DNA of 48,823 bases, taken from assembly GCF_029504395.1 (NCBI RefSeq), contig NZ_JAQFIF010000021.1, positions 1 to 48,823 on the forward strand, in the 5' to 3' direction. Numbering within the stretch: the first letter of the stretch is position 1; every line of letters starts with the position of its first letter. This DNA comes from Arthrobacter sp. ES3-54 (GTDB taxonomy: Bacteria; Actinomycetota; Actinomycetes; Actinomycetales; Micrococcaceae). The translations under genes and the position numbers were made by a program. The notes beneath the pieces were generated by a model, which saw only the letters and a list, made by a program, of their open reading frames with translations, made no database searches and was not told where the DNA came from. Below, one piece after another: positions 32,455 through 39,490 of this stretch.

Positions 32455-33443
32455 GCACCGCCACCACCCCGAAGCTGAAGACCTCGGCCATGATCGCCTC
32501 CTTCGCGGATCCGGGCCAGAAGACCATGTCCGCGCCGTTCGGGCACGCCCTGGTGAAGGCCGCGCAGGAGAACGACAAGATCGTGGGATTGACCGCGGAC
32601 CTGGGCAAATACACGGACATGCACATCTTCGCCCAGGCCTTCCCGGAACGCTTCTTCCAGATGGGCATGGCCGAGCAGCTGCTGTTCGGCGCTGCCGCAG
32701 GCCTGGCCGAGACGGGCCTGGTCCCCTTCGCGTCGACGTACTCGGTGTTTGCCGCCCGGCGCGCCTACGATTTCCTGTGCCTGGACGCCGCCGAGCCGAA
32801 CCTGAACGTCAATATCGTCGGCGGGCTCCCCGGGCTGACCACCGGTTACGGACCAAGCCACCAGGCAACCGAGGACATGGCGATCTTCCGCGGCATGCCC
32901 AACCTGACCATCGTGGACCCCTGCGACTCGCTGGACATCGAGCAGGCGGTCCCGCAGTTGGCTGCCAGCGAGGGGCCCACATACCTGCGCCTGCTGCGCG
33001 GCAACGTCCCCACCGTGCTGGACGAGTACGACTACAAGTTCGAACTCGGCAAGGCCAAAGTCCTACGCGGGGGCCGCGACGTCGTCTTCATCTCCAGCGG
33101 GCTGATGACCATGCGGGCCCTTCAGGCGGCCGAGGCGCTGGCGGCGCACCACGTGGATGTCGCGGTGGTCCATGCCCCCACCATCAAGCCGTTCGACGCC
33201 GCGACGGTCCTCGCCGAGCTGAATACGGACCGCCTCGCGGTCACGCTGGAGAACCACAGCGTGGTGGGCGGCCTCTTCGAGACCGTCGCCTCGGCCGTGG
33301 TCACCGCGGGCTTGGGCAAACGGGTGGTGCCGGTGGCGCTACCCGACGAATTCCTCGACGCCGGCGCGCTGCCCACCCTGCACGAACGCTACGGGCTCTC
33401 GGTGCAGAGGATCGTCGCCAAGGTACTCGCCGAGCTTGCCTGA
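32451..33443 (+). CDS. Transketolase, C-terminal subunit
   Basis: The 330-residue partner holds the pyrimidine-binding and C-terminal domains. It shows FGHALVKAAQENDKIVGLTAD, MGMAEQLLFGAAAGLAETG (with the conserved glutamate that activates TPP), and VTLENHSVVGGLFETVAS. The ATG at 32451 overlaps the partner stop (ATGA); an earlier in-frame ATG at 32397 would overlap it more. With the N-terminal subunit it should transfer two-carbon ketol units between sugar phosphates; the specific substrate is unknown. Confidence 0.93.
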   Translation: MSTATTPKLKTSAMIASFADPGQKTMSAPFGHALVKAAQENDKIVGLTADLGKYTDMHIFAQAFPERFFQMGMAEQLLFGAAAGLAETGLVPFASTYSVFAARRAYDFLCLDAAEPNLNVNIVGGLPGLTTGYGPSHQATEDMAIFRGMPNLTIVDPCDSLDIEQAVPQLAASEGPTYLRLLRGNVPTVLDEYDYKFELGKAKVLRGGRDVVFISSGLMTMRALQAAEALAAHHVDVAVVHAPTIKPFDAATVLAELNTDRLAVTLENHSVVGGLFETVASAVVTAGLGKRVVPVALPDEFLDAGALPTLHERYGLSVQRIVAKVLAELA

Positions 33444-33444
33444 A

Positions 33445-33478
33445 GACGCGCGGGGCCGGCAGCTGCCGGTCCCGCGTC
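33445..33478 (+). terminator. GC-rich hairpin after the transketolase genes
   Basis: A stem runs from 33445 to 33478 with a central perfect CCGGCAGCTGCCGG and outer GACGCG/CGCGTC arms, interrupted by one or two unpaired bases. It starts just after the stop codon, with no T tract, as often in high-GC genomes. It would separate the transporter-transketolase transcript from the regulator gene. Confidence 0.65.
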
Positions 33479-33493
33479 CGTGCCGTATCATCA

Positions 33494-33534
33494 ACTGTTA
33501 ACAGACCAACTGTAGACAGTTGACCACTGACAGT
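33494..33534 (+). promoter_or_regulatory. Operator pair in front of the GntR gene
   Basis: ACTGTTAACAGA (33494-33505, 11 of 12) and ACTGTAGACAGT (33509-33520, full match) are the same palindrome as at the divergent promoter, spaced 15 bases centre to centre. A shortened ACTGACAGT follows (33526-33534). Location just upstream of the regulator start supports autoregulation. Confidence 0.8.
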
Positions 33535-33545
33535 GAGGACAAGCC

Positions 33546-34205
33546 ATGGCCGGAGCAACAGCCCCGCTTCTCGGACTGGAAAAGAAGAGCCTCCGCGAGC
33601 AGGCGCTATCCGCGCTGCGGACGGCCATCACGAGCGGTGAATTAGAGCCCGGACGGCATCTGGTGGAGACCGAACTGTCCGACATGCTCCAGATCAGCCG
33701 GGGAACACTGCGCGAGGCCCTGCGCCAGCTGGAACAGGAAGGACTGCTCTCGGCAGGACCGCGCGGCCGGTTGTCCGTGCGGCACCTGGACAGCAAGGAA
33801 ATCCGGGACATCTTCGCCGTCCGAGCGGCGCTGGAATCGCTCGCGGTCCGGACGCTGTGTGAATTGCCGGACCGGGCCTCGGTGATTGCATCCCTGCGCT
33901 CGGCCGTCGACGCCATGGCCGCGGCCGCCGAGGCGAGCCTGGAGGAACGGATTGAATCCGATCTCGAATTCCACCGGACCCTGTGCCGGCTCACCGGAAA
34001 CGAGACCCTGCTGCACTCCTGGGAGTCGCTTGAAGGCTCCATTCGGATGTCCATCATGTTTGCCGGGATCGAACGGGCCGTCAAGAACATGAGCGTGGAC
34101 CGGCACCACGACATCGTCGCCGCGATCGAGACCGGCGACGCGACACTGGCCCGCACAACGGTCCTCGAACACATGGATGGCGCCGCAGCCAACCTGGTGG
34201 CCTAG
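33546..34205 (+). CDS. GntR-family regulator, FadR/FCD subclass
   Basis: The 219-residue protein has the GntR winged helix at the N-terminus (LREQALSALRTAITSGELEPG, then LVETELSDMLQISRGTLREALRQLEQEGLL) and a C-terminal FCD ligand domain with metal-site His residues (DLEFHRTLCRLTGNE, DRHHDIVAAIETGD). Operators of one type lie before it and before the divergent transporter/isomerase pair, so it is the likely regulator of the whole locus, probably released by a pathway metabolite. Confidence 0.93.
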   Translation: MAGATAPLLGLEKKSLREQALSALRTAITSGELEPGRHLVETELSDMLQISRGTLREALRQLEQEGLLSAGPRGRLSVRHLDSKEIRDIFAVRAALESLAVRTLCELPDRASVIASLRSAVDAMAAAAEASLEERIESDLEFHRTLCRLTGNETLLHSWESLEGSIRMSIMFAGIERAVKNMSVDRHHDIVAAIETGDATLARTTVLEHMDGAAANLVA

Positions 34206-34211
34206 CCGGCG

Positions 34212-34991
34212 TCAGTAGTCCACGATCGCGCCAGCGGAGATATTGACGGTTGCGTCGGTGATGGCCGCCGCCTTGTCCGAGACGATGAAGGCGGCCACGT
34301 TTCCGACGTCCGCCAGCGTGGCCGTGCGGTTCAAGTGCGCGGCCCTGGCAATCTCCACCACGATCTCCTCGCGGCCCTCGGCCTGCCAGGGGATGGTTTC
34401 GATAATGCCGCCGGTGACCATGGTGACCACCCTGATGCCGTGTTTTCCCAGCTCGAGGGCCCACTGCCGGCGCAGCCCTTCCATCGCGTCCAGCGCCACC
34501 TTGAACCCGCCCAGGCCCGGGATGGTCTGCGGACCGGAGCCGCCGAACATGAGCACGACGCCGGAGCGCTGCTTGACCATGTAAGCGGCGGCCGCGCGGG
34601 TGGTCAGGAAGTGCGTACGCGCGGCCAGCGTGATGGGCCGGGTGAAGTCATCCACGTCGATCTCCATGAGTGGCTCCTGCACGTCGCCAAACGAGATCAC
34701 ATTGAAGGAGATATCGATCCTCTTGCTCTTCTTCGCCACCCGGCTTACGAAGGCATCCACCTGCTCTTCGTCCAGCGCGTCGACGACGGCGGTTTCGGCA
34801 GTGCCGCCGGCCTCGCGAATGTCATGGGCTACTTTTTCCAGCCGCGATTCGGTCCTCCCGGCGATGTGGACCGTGGCGCCGTCGGCCGCGAAAGCCCTCG
34901 CCACCGCCCCGCCGACCGCTCCTCCGCCGCCGTAGATCAGGGCGGTCTTGCCGTGAAGCAAGCCGTTTTCCGGAATCCCGATATTCAGCAT
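34212..34991 (-). CDS. SDR-family protein with a missing catalytic tyrosine
   Basis: The 259-residue protein has an SDR Rossmann fold: YGGGGAVGGAVARAF at the cofactor site, IAGRTESRLEKV, DISFNVISFG in place of NNAG, and ITDATVNISAGAI at the C-terminus. In the place of the YxxxK motif it has GLGGFKVALDAMEG: the lysine is present but the tyrosine is not. It may therefore be an atypical or non-catalytic member. It converges on the GntR gene with 6 bases between stops. Confidence 0.85.
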   Translation of the reverse strand: MLNIGIPENGLLHGKTALIYGGGGAVGGAVARAFAADGATVHIAGRTESRLEKVAHDIREAGGTAETAVVDALDEEQVDAFVSRVAKKSKRIDISFNVISFGDVQEPLMEIDVDDFTRPITLAARTHFLTTRAAAAYMVKQRSGVVLMFGGSGPQTIPGLGGFKVALDAMEGLRRQWALELGKHGIRVVTMVTGGIIETIPWQAEGREEIVVEIARAAHLNRTATLADVGNVAAFIVSDKAAAITDATVNISAGAIVDY

Positions 34992-35343
34992 GGTCGCCTG
35001 CCTAGTGCCGCGGAGTTCGTGAATTCCCTCAACTATGTTCTTGCGGAGGGCCGGTGGCAAGAGGACCGGCAGCCGCGCGGACCGGCGCTGCCCGCGGCGT
35101 GGCGGGGACGATTGCGACGCCGGGACCCGGCCAGGCGTCCCCCCAATGCACACTCCTGACCGAACCACGACGTGCCGGGCGGGCTGTATCCGCCCCAGCA
35201 CACAAGAAATTGGACACGTCCAATTTCTTGTGTGAGCCTACCCGGAAAATATTGGACATGTCCAATCTGCTAGACTCGCAGGCGACCTGACGATTTGTGA
35301 CAAGCCCGCGCCCGACGAATTTTGTCCGATGAAAGAAGCCACT
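34992..35343. other. Regulatory intergenic region upstream of the XRE-ImmA module
   Basis: This 352-base gap separates the divergent SDR gene and the HTH regulator. The left 200 bases have no gene I can support. The right part holds two palindromes (listed separately) and the start region of the regulator. A possible -35/-10 pair (TTCTTG near 35225, AATATT near 35248) lies between the palindrome centres, but is weak. Confidence 0.45.
35201..35266. promoter_or_regulatory. Twin palindromes upstream of the HTH regulator
   Basis: Palindrome A: arms CACAAGAAATTGGAC (35201-35215) and GTCCAATTTCTTGTG (35218-35232), perfect 15-bp arms around two bases. Palindrome B: ATTGGACATGTCCAAT (35251-35266), perfect. 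Both share the core ATTGGACAYGTCCAAT. Their centres are 42 bases apart, four helical turns, so two dimers could bind one face of DNA. They lie about 80 bases ahead of the regulator start, which suggests they are its operators. Confidence 0.85.
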
Positions 35344-35805
35344 GTGAGCGACGACCAGCCGACCTCCGCGCCGGGTCCAGCCCTTGCCCGCAAGCTGAAC
35401 ATCTTGCTGGACACCGCCGAAGCCGAGGGCCGAAAAGTCACGTTCATCGATGTCCGGGACGCCATGTCCGCTGCCGGGACGCCGCTCTCCCGCGCCCGGT
35501 GGCATTACATGCGATCGGGCACGGGACCGGCCGTCAAGAAGGTCGGACTCCTGCAGAATCTGGCCAAGTTCTTCGGTGTAAGCGAGAACTACCTGATCGA
35601 CGGCGACGAAGAGCTTCCGCCCCGGGTGGAGGCGCAGCTTGAACTGCTCGCCTCGATGCGGGTCAACAAGGTGCGCAACTTCGCAGCCCGCCAGCTGGAC
35701 GGGCTCTCCCCGGAAACCCTGCTCCAGATCCGCGATCTGATCGACGAGCAGCTCTCCCGCGGGGATTCCGACGAGACCTCCCGCGGGGATTCTGACCGAC
35801 CCTGA
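35344..35805 (+). CDS. HTH (XRE/EspR-like) transcriptional regulator
   Basis: The protein of about 153 residues resembles mycobacterial EspR: an N-terminal HTH region with LARKLNILLDTAEAEG, HYMRSGTGPAVKKVGLLQNLA and FFGVSENYLIDGD, and a C-terminal dimerisation-like helix part (LELLASMRVNKVRNFAARQ, LLQIRDLIDEQ). I prefer the GTG at 35344 because GAAAGAAG lies upstream; an ATG at 35329 has no clear ribosome site. It precedes ImmA/IrrE-type peptidase and membrane-protein genes. By analogy with ImmR/ImmA and DdrO/IrrE pairs, the peptidase could cleave this regulator. Confidence 0.85.
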   Translation: MSDDQPTSAPGPALARKLNILLDTAEAEGRKVTFIDVRDAMSAAGTPLSRARWHYMRSGTGPAVKKVGLLQNLAKFFGVSENYLIDGDEELPPRVEAQLELLASMRVNKVRNFAARQLDGLSPETLLQIRDLIDEQLSRGDSDETSRGDSDRP

Positions 35806-35820
35806 CATCCCAGCGCACCT

Positions 35821-35861
35821 AACCTCGCTCTGACCTGCACTGATATGCTTCTGGCGAGGTT
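35821..35861 (+). repeat. Hairpin between the HTH regulator and peptidase genes
   Basis: AACCTCGC (35821-35828) and GCGAGGTT (35854-35861) pair perfectly around a 25-base loop in the 74-base gap between the genes. The loop contains TGATAT, which resembles a -10. It could be a small attenuator, a promoter element or an mRNA processing site. None is proven. Confidence 0.5.
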
Positions 35862-35879
35862 TGGCCGTCAGGAAGTGGC

Positions 35880-36404
35880 GTGTCCACGCTGACGCTCTAT
35901 CAACAGCCAAGGACTCGGTACATGGATTACGGCGCCGCCCGGTCGCGGGCACGGGAAGCAGAAGCAAGCCTCTCCCTCAGCGAGCCGGTGTCCCCGGCAT
36001 CAATCCAGGCGCACCTTGAACGACAGCGGAACCGCAAGATCGTCATCAAACCCATCGAAGGGGCAACGGACAAGGTCTGCGGGCTGTGGTTCGGACTGGA
36101 CCACATGGACCTGATCCTGCACGCCCGGGCCGCCTCCGAAGTCCACCGGCAGCAGATTGTCCTCCACGAGTTCGCCCATATGATCCTGCATCACGAGCAG
36201 GACATCGTGTCCGCCGAATATGCCGGCACGTTCTTCCCGGACCTGGATCCGGAGCGCGTCGTCAGGGCACTCAAGCGGGCCGATTTCCTCAATGAGTTCG
36301 AGGTCGCCGCGGAGCTCCTGGCGGACCGTCTCGCCGCACGCATCCGACGTTCCCAGGACCGCTCGGGCGGCCAGCCGGGGAACTTTGGATCGGTTTTCGG
36401 ATGA
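35880..36404 (+). CDS. ImmA/IrrE-type metallopeptidase
   Basis: The 174-residue protein has the zinc-binding HEFAH at 96-100 within QQIVLHEFAHMILHH, and a probable third ligand in the later helix NEFEVAAELLADRLA (E141 or E145). This is the ImmA/IrrE (COG2856) pattern. Start: GTG at 35880 with AGGAAG upstream. It follows the HTH gene and overlaps the membrane-protein gene by 4 bases (ATGA). Known relatives cleave a partner HTH repressor under a stress or cell-signal cue. Target here is inferred to be the upstream regulator. Confidence 0.9.
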   Translation: MSTLTLYQQPRTRYMDYGAARSRAREAEASLSLSEPVSPASIQAHLERQRNRKIVIKPIEGATDKVCGLWFGLDHMDLILHARAASEVHRQQIVLHEFAHMILHHEQDIVSAEYAGTFFPDLDPERVVRALKRADFLNEFEVAAELLADRLAARIRRSQDRSGGQPGNFGSVFG

Positions 36405-37351
36405 TCCAGCTCGTCGCAGCCGCGGTCCTTTTCGTTCTCGCCGCGGCCCGGATCCCGGCCATGATGCGGAACCGCCGCGATACCGTGTTCCTTTCGGCTT
36501 TGTTCGCCGGTGCCGGCTCGGTGCTGATGTCGCCGGCCGTATACGCCGCGGTCGATGCCCACATCGGCGGAATCAATCTGGCCAAGCTTGCCTTGCATTC
36601 CTCGATGATCTTCAGCCTCTGGTACCTCCGGCGTTCAGTCCTCGAGGCGATCGTCCCGGCCGGCACGCGCCGGGCACTCGTGGTCTCCCTGCCGCTGACT
36701 CTCACGCTGGCGCTGGAATTGATGTTCTTCGTCCTGACTGGCCCCACCACGACGACCGACAGCTGGGGGCTTTACCATGAGCGCCTGCCAGCCGCCCTGT
36801 TTTCCGCCGTGCTGATCGCCTACACAGGGTGGGTGTGCTTCGGGGTCGCCGTCGCGTGCTTCCGCTATATCCCGAGGATGCGCCGGTCATTCAAGGTCGG
36901 GTTCACCATGGTCGGCGCCGCTAGCGTTCTCGCCCTGTTCGTGACGATTAAGTTCACGATCGGACTGCTCTTCGTCCCGATCCCGGCGCTTCTGGCCATC
37001 CCCGTGCCCTCCGACACCATCATCCGGGTCGTGGAGATGCTCACCCTCATCCTGGGCGGGGCGGGCTTGACGGTCCCCGCCGTGGCCGGCCATACCCGCC
37101 TCAAACGGCAGGCCCGCTGGGCGACCGACACCCTCGCCGGCGTCGAACCCATCAGGGACCGGGTCCTTCAGCATGCAGGCGCCGACCGCCTCCTCGAAAG
37201 CGACCCCGCCGCGCCAACCGGGGAACGGCTGCACCGGATGATCGTTGAAGTCTGGGATGCCGAGCTTGCGTCCGGCGGGACCATGACTGCGCAAGAGCGC
37301 ACTTTCCTCCTGGCCGCCGAAGAGCAGCTCGATCTGAACCGGCTTCCTTGA
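36401..37351 (+). CDS. MAB_1171c-type multi-pass membrane protein (DUF6545-like)
   Basis: The 316-residue protein has about seven hydrophobic segments in the first 225 residues, starting MIQLVAAAVLFVLAAARIPAM, followed by a cytoplasmic-looking C-terminus with RLHRMIVEVWDAELASGG and ERTFLLAAEEQLDL. I recognise this as the family found next to XRE and ImmA/IrrE genes in actinobacteria (MAB_1171c putative transporter/DUF6545). The function is unknown. The overlap with the peptidase gene suggests a signal sensor or transporter that controls it. It converges on the DUF4389 gene. Confidence 0.8.
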   Translation: MIQLVAAAVLFVLAAARIPAMMRNRRDTVFLSALFAGAGSVLMSPAVYAAVDAHIGGINLAKLALHSSMIFSLWYLRRSVLEAIVPAGTRRALVVSLPLTLTLALELMFFVLTGPTTTTDSWGLYHERLPAALFSAVLIAYTGWVCFGVAVACFRYIPRMRRSFKVGFTMVGAASVLALFVTIKFTIGLLFVPIPALLAIPVPSDTIIRVVEMLTLILGGAGLTVPAVAGHTRLKRQARWATDTLAGVEPIRDRVLQHAGADRLLESDPAAPTGERLHRMIVEVWDAELASGGTMTAQERTFLLAAEEQLDLNRLP

Positions 37352-37402
37352 CAGCTCCGATCCGGTCATAAGGCCCGGGGGCGTCGTCAACGCTGCACGG
37401 CA

Positions 37403-39220
37403 CTAGCTTTTGGGCGGCCCTCCGGGGCCTTCACCGCGGGGGCCTTCACCGGCTGAGCCGACTGCGCCGTCCGAGGGCCTGGGACCGGGCGGTCCGCCGT
37501 CGGGTCCGGCTGCCGCGGGTCCTTCACCGCGGGGGCCTTCACCGACTGCGCCGGCTGCTCCGTCCGAGGGCCTGGGAGCGGGCGGTCCGCCGTCGGGTCC
37601 GGTTGCCGCGGGTCCTGCCGCCGGTCCGACCGCGGGTCCCCCTGCGGGGCCCCCTGCGGGGCCGGCGTAGGCCGGCACCGGCAGCTCGCCCGGATCGATG
37701 GGACCCATATCCAGGTGGAACGGCGGATACTCGTCCCGCATGAGGGCAACGTAGGCGATCACGCGGTAGATCCAGCGGTTCAGGCCGAGTAGGAGGTCGA
37801 AGATCCCCCGCCAGTATTGACCCGTGAACAACAGGATCACGCCGGCAATGAGGACCAGCAGCCCCAGGAGGGAGATGCCCACACTTTGCTGTTCCCACTC
37901 GCCGCCCTGGAAAACCCACGTCGTCGCGGTCCCCGTCAGCACGCCGATGATCAGCAGATGCGGAATGGCCAGCAGCCAAGATTTCACCAGCACCAGGCCG
38001 CGGGATAGCCGTTCGGGATAGTCGACGTCGAAGTCCGCCGGGTAATCGGTGCGAGCCAGCGTGAAGGGCGGATAGACGTCCGTGCCGATCGCACTGAAGG
38101 CGTAGAAGGCCACGCGCCAGTTCCAGCGGATCACGCCGGCATTGAAATTGAACAGCGAGCGGGGGTAGCGCGCCGTGAACAGAATCGCGAACCATGCCAC
38201 GATCGTGACCACGCCGAAAGCGAACCAGAGGAAGAACAGGATGACGCAGTGCGGGATGGCCAGGAACCATTTCACGAGCCACATCCACCGTGAGAGATTC
38301 GGGTCCAGGTAGCCGTGGAGGCGTGCGGGGTAAACGTACGGTGTAGTCGCTCCCGGCGTTACCGGATAGGGAGTCACCGGATACTGAGTTCCGGGCGCGG
38401 CAGCGTAAGCCGCTACAGCACCAGGCGGGGCAGAGGTGTTCTGCTGGCCGGGGGCGGCCCCGCGCGGGTAGGCACCCGCAGGATGCGGCTGGGCTGGCAG
38501 GTAGCCAGGAGGGACGCCGCTGCCCGTTCCGCCTTGGCCCGGCCCGCTACGGCCGAGTCCTGCGGCGCCCAGCACGATCAGCGGCACCCCGATCAGCAGC
38601 ATCAACAGGCCGCCGATCAGCAGCCCGATGAATACCGGCAAGAGCAGGTCCGTGCGTGCCCCGGCCTGCAGATTCACGCTCACCGGGGAACTCGCGTCGG
38701 CGTTCATGACCACTGCGGCCCAAGCCCCGGAGCGAAGGTCCCAAGTCAGTTCCTGCTCCCCCGGGCCCGTGGCAGTCGCGGCCCAGAAGTTCTGCTGTGC
38801 CGGATCGGCCGGGATTTTGGCACCACTGACGTCGCGGTACAGCGCCCGGAAGGGGCGGAATCTGACGTCGACGATTTCGGTGCGCTGGACACCGGCCAGA
38901 TACGCCGCAACATCGGCCCGCGGGGCAATTCCGATGAAGATTTCCTTGCCGGGATCGGTGGTGGAACCGCGGAGCAGCACGCTGCCCGCAAAGTCCACGG
39001 GGACGCCGTCGTTCACGCCACCTCCGGTCGTGAGGTCCAGCCGGGGGGTCGTCAGCGCGTAGGAATTGCCTGAGAACTGCTCCGACGGCGTGATGAAGTA
39101 CCTGCCGTCCCGCTGCTGGTAATTGACCCAGCCCGAGACGCCGGCGCCCGCCAGCAGTCCCAGACCGACCAGCGCGCACAGCGAGCCGATCACCAGCATG
39201 ACAATCCGGCCTGCTTTCAT
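37403..39220 (-). CDS. DUF4389-domain membrane protein
   Basis: The 605-residue protein starts with a transmembrane helix (MKAGRIVMLVIGSLCALVG), then an extracytoplasmic domain (about 30-190), a second helix region (about 195-225), a Pro/Gly/Ala-rich linker, and two DUF4389 modules. Both contain LAIPH: LVKWFLAIPHCVILFFLW and VKSWLLAIPHLLIIGV. The C-terminus is a Gly/Pro/Asp-rich tail with two 31-residue repeats. I chose the ATG at 39220 (AAGGAC upstream). Function unknown. Confidence 0.85.
   Translation of the reverse strand: MKAGRIVMLVIGSLCALVGLGLLAGAGVSGWVNYQQRDGRYFITPSEQFSGNSYALTTPRLDLTTGGGVNDGVPVDFAGSVLLRGSTTDPGKEIFIGIAPRADVAAYLAGVQRTEIVDVRFRPFRALYRDVSGAKIPADPAQQNFWAATATGPGEQELTWDLRSGAWAAVVMNADASSPVSVNLQAGARTDLLLPVFIGLLIGGLLMLLIGVPLIVLGAAGLGRSGPGQGGTGSGVPPGYLPAQPHPAGAYPRGAAPGQQNTSAPPGAVAAYAAAPGTQYPVTPYPVTPGATTPYVYPARLHGYLDPNLSRWMWLVKWFLAIPHCVILFFLWFAFGVVTIVAWFAILFTARYPRSLFNFNAGVIRWNWRVAFYAFSAIGTDVYPPFTLARTDYPADFDVDYPERLSRGLVLVKSWLLAIPHLLIIGVLTGTATTWVFQGGEWEQQSVGISLLGLLVLIAGVILLFTGQYWRGIFDLLLGLNRWIYRVIAYVALMRDEYPPFHLDMGPIDPGELPVPAYAGPAGGPAGGPAVGPAAGPAATGPDGGPPAPRPSDGAAGAVGEGPRGEGPAAAGPDGGPPGPRPSDGAVGSAGEGPRGEGPGGPPKS
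37428..37613 (-). repeat. Two 93-bp tandem repeats in the DUF4389 gene
   Basis: A unit beginning CCTTCACCGCGGGGGCCTTC occurs at 37428 and again at 37521, a 93-base period (31 codons). It encodes the Gly/Pro/Asp-rich C-terminal repeat containing GPDGGPP and PRPSDGA. A few substitutions separate the two copies. Confidence 0.8.
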
Positions 39221-39295
39221 GGCCGCCGTCCTTTCAGATGGTCCGTTTGCCACGCCCGGCTGGGCGGGACTTCCGGAAGCTGGCGGCCCGGGCCG

Positions 39296-39490
39296 CTACC
39301 GCCCGCGCCAGGTCAGGAACGGTTTGGCTTCGGCGATGATGTCGGCACCGGCGGCACGGAGGACGCGCGCAGTCTTTGTGACGGCGTCGCCGTGGCTGAA
39401 AGTGCGCAGGCGTGTGTCGCAGGCGGCCGCCTTGACTGCCGTTGGCCGGCGCCGCACGATGCCAGGGCTGTAGACAAAGTACGCTTTCAT
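39296..39490 (-). CDS. Small conserved-looking basic protein (64 residues)
   Basis: The frame begins MKAYFVYSPGIVRRRPTAVK and overlaps the stop of the alcohol dehydrogenase gene as ATGA. This coupling is the main reason to accept it. The product has the strongly basic RRRPTAVKAAACDTRLR and a single tryptophan near the end. No family is recognised. It is the last gene of a three-gene operon. Confidence 0.6.
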   Translation of the reverse strand: MKAYFVYSPGIVRRRPTAVKAAACDTRLRTFSHGDAVTKTARVLRAAGADIIAEAKPFLTWRGR

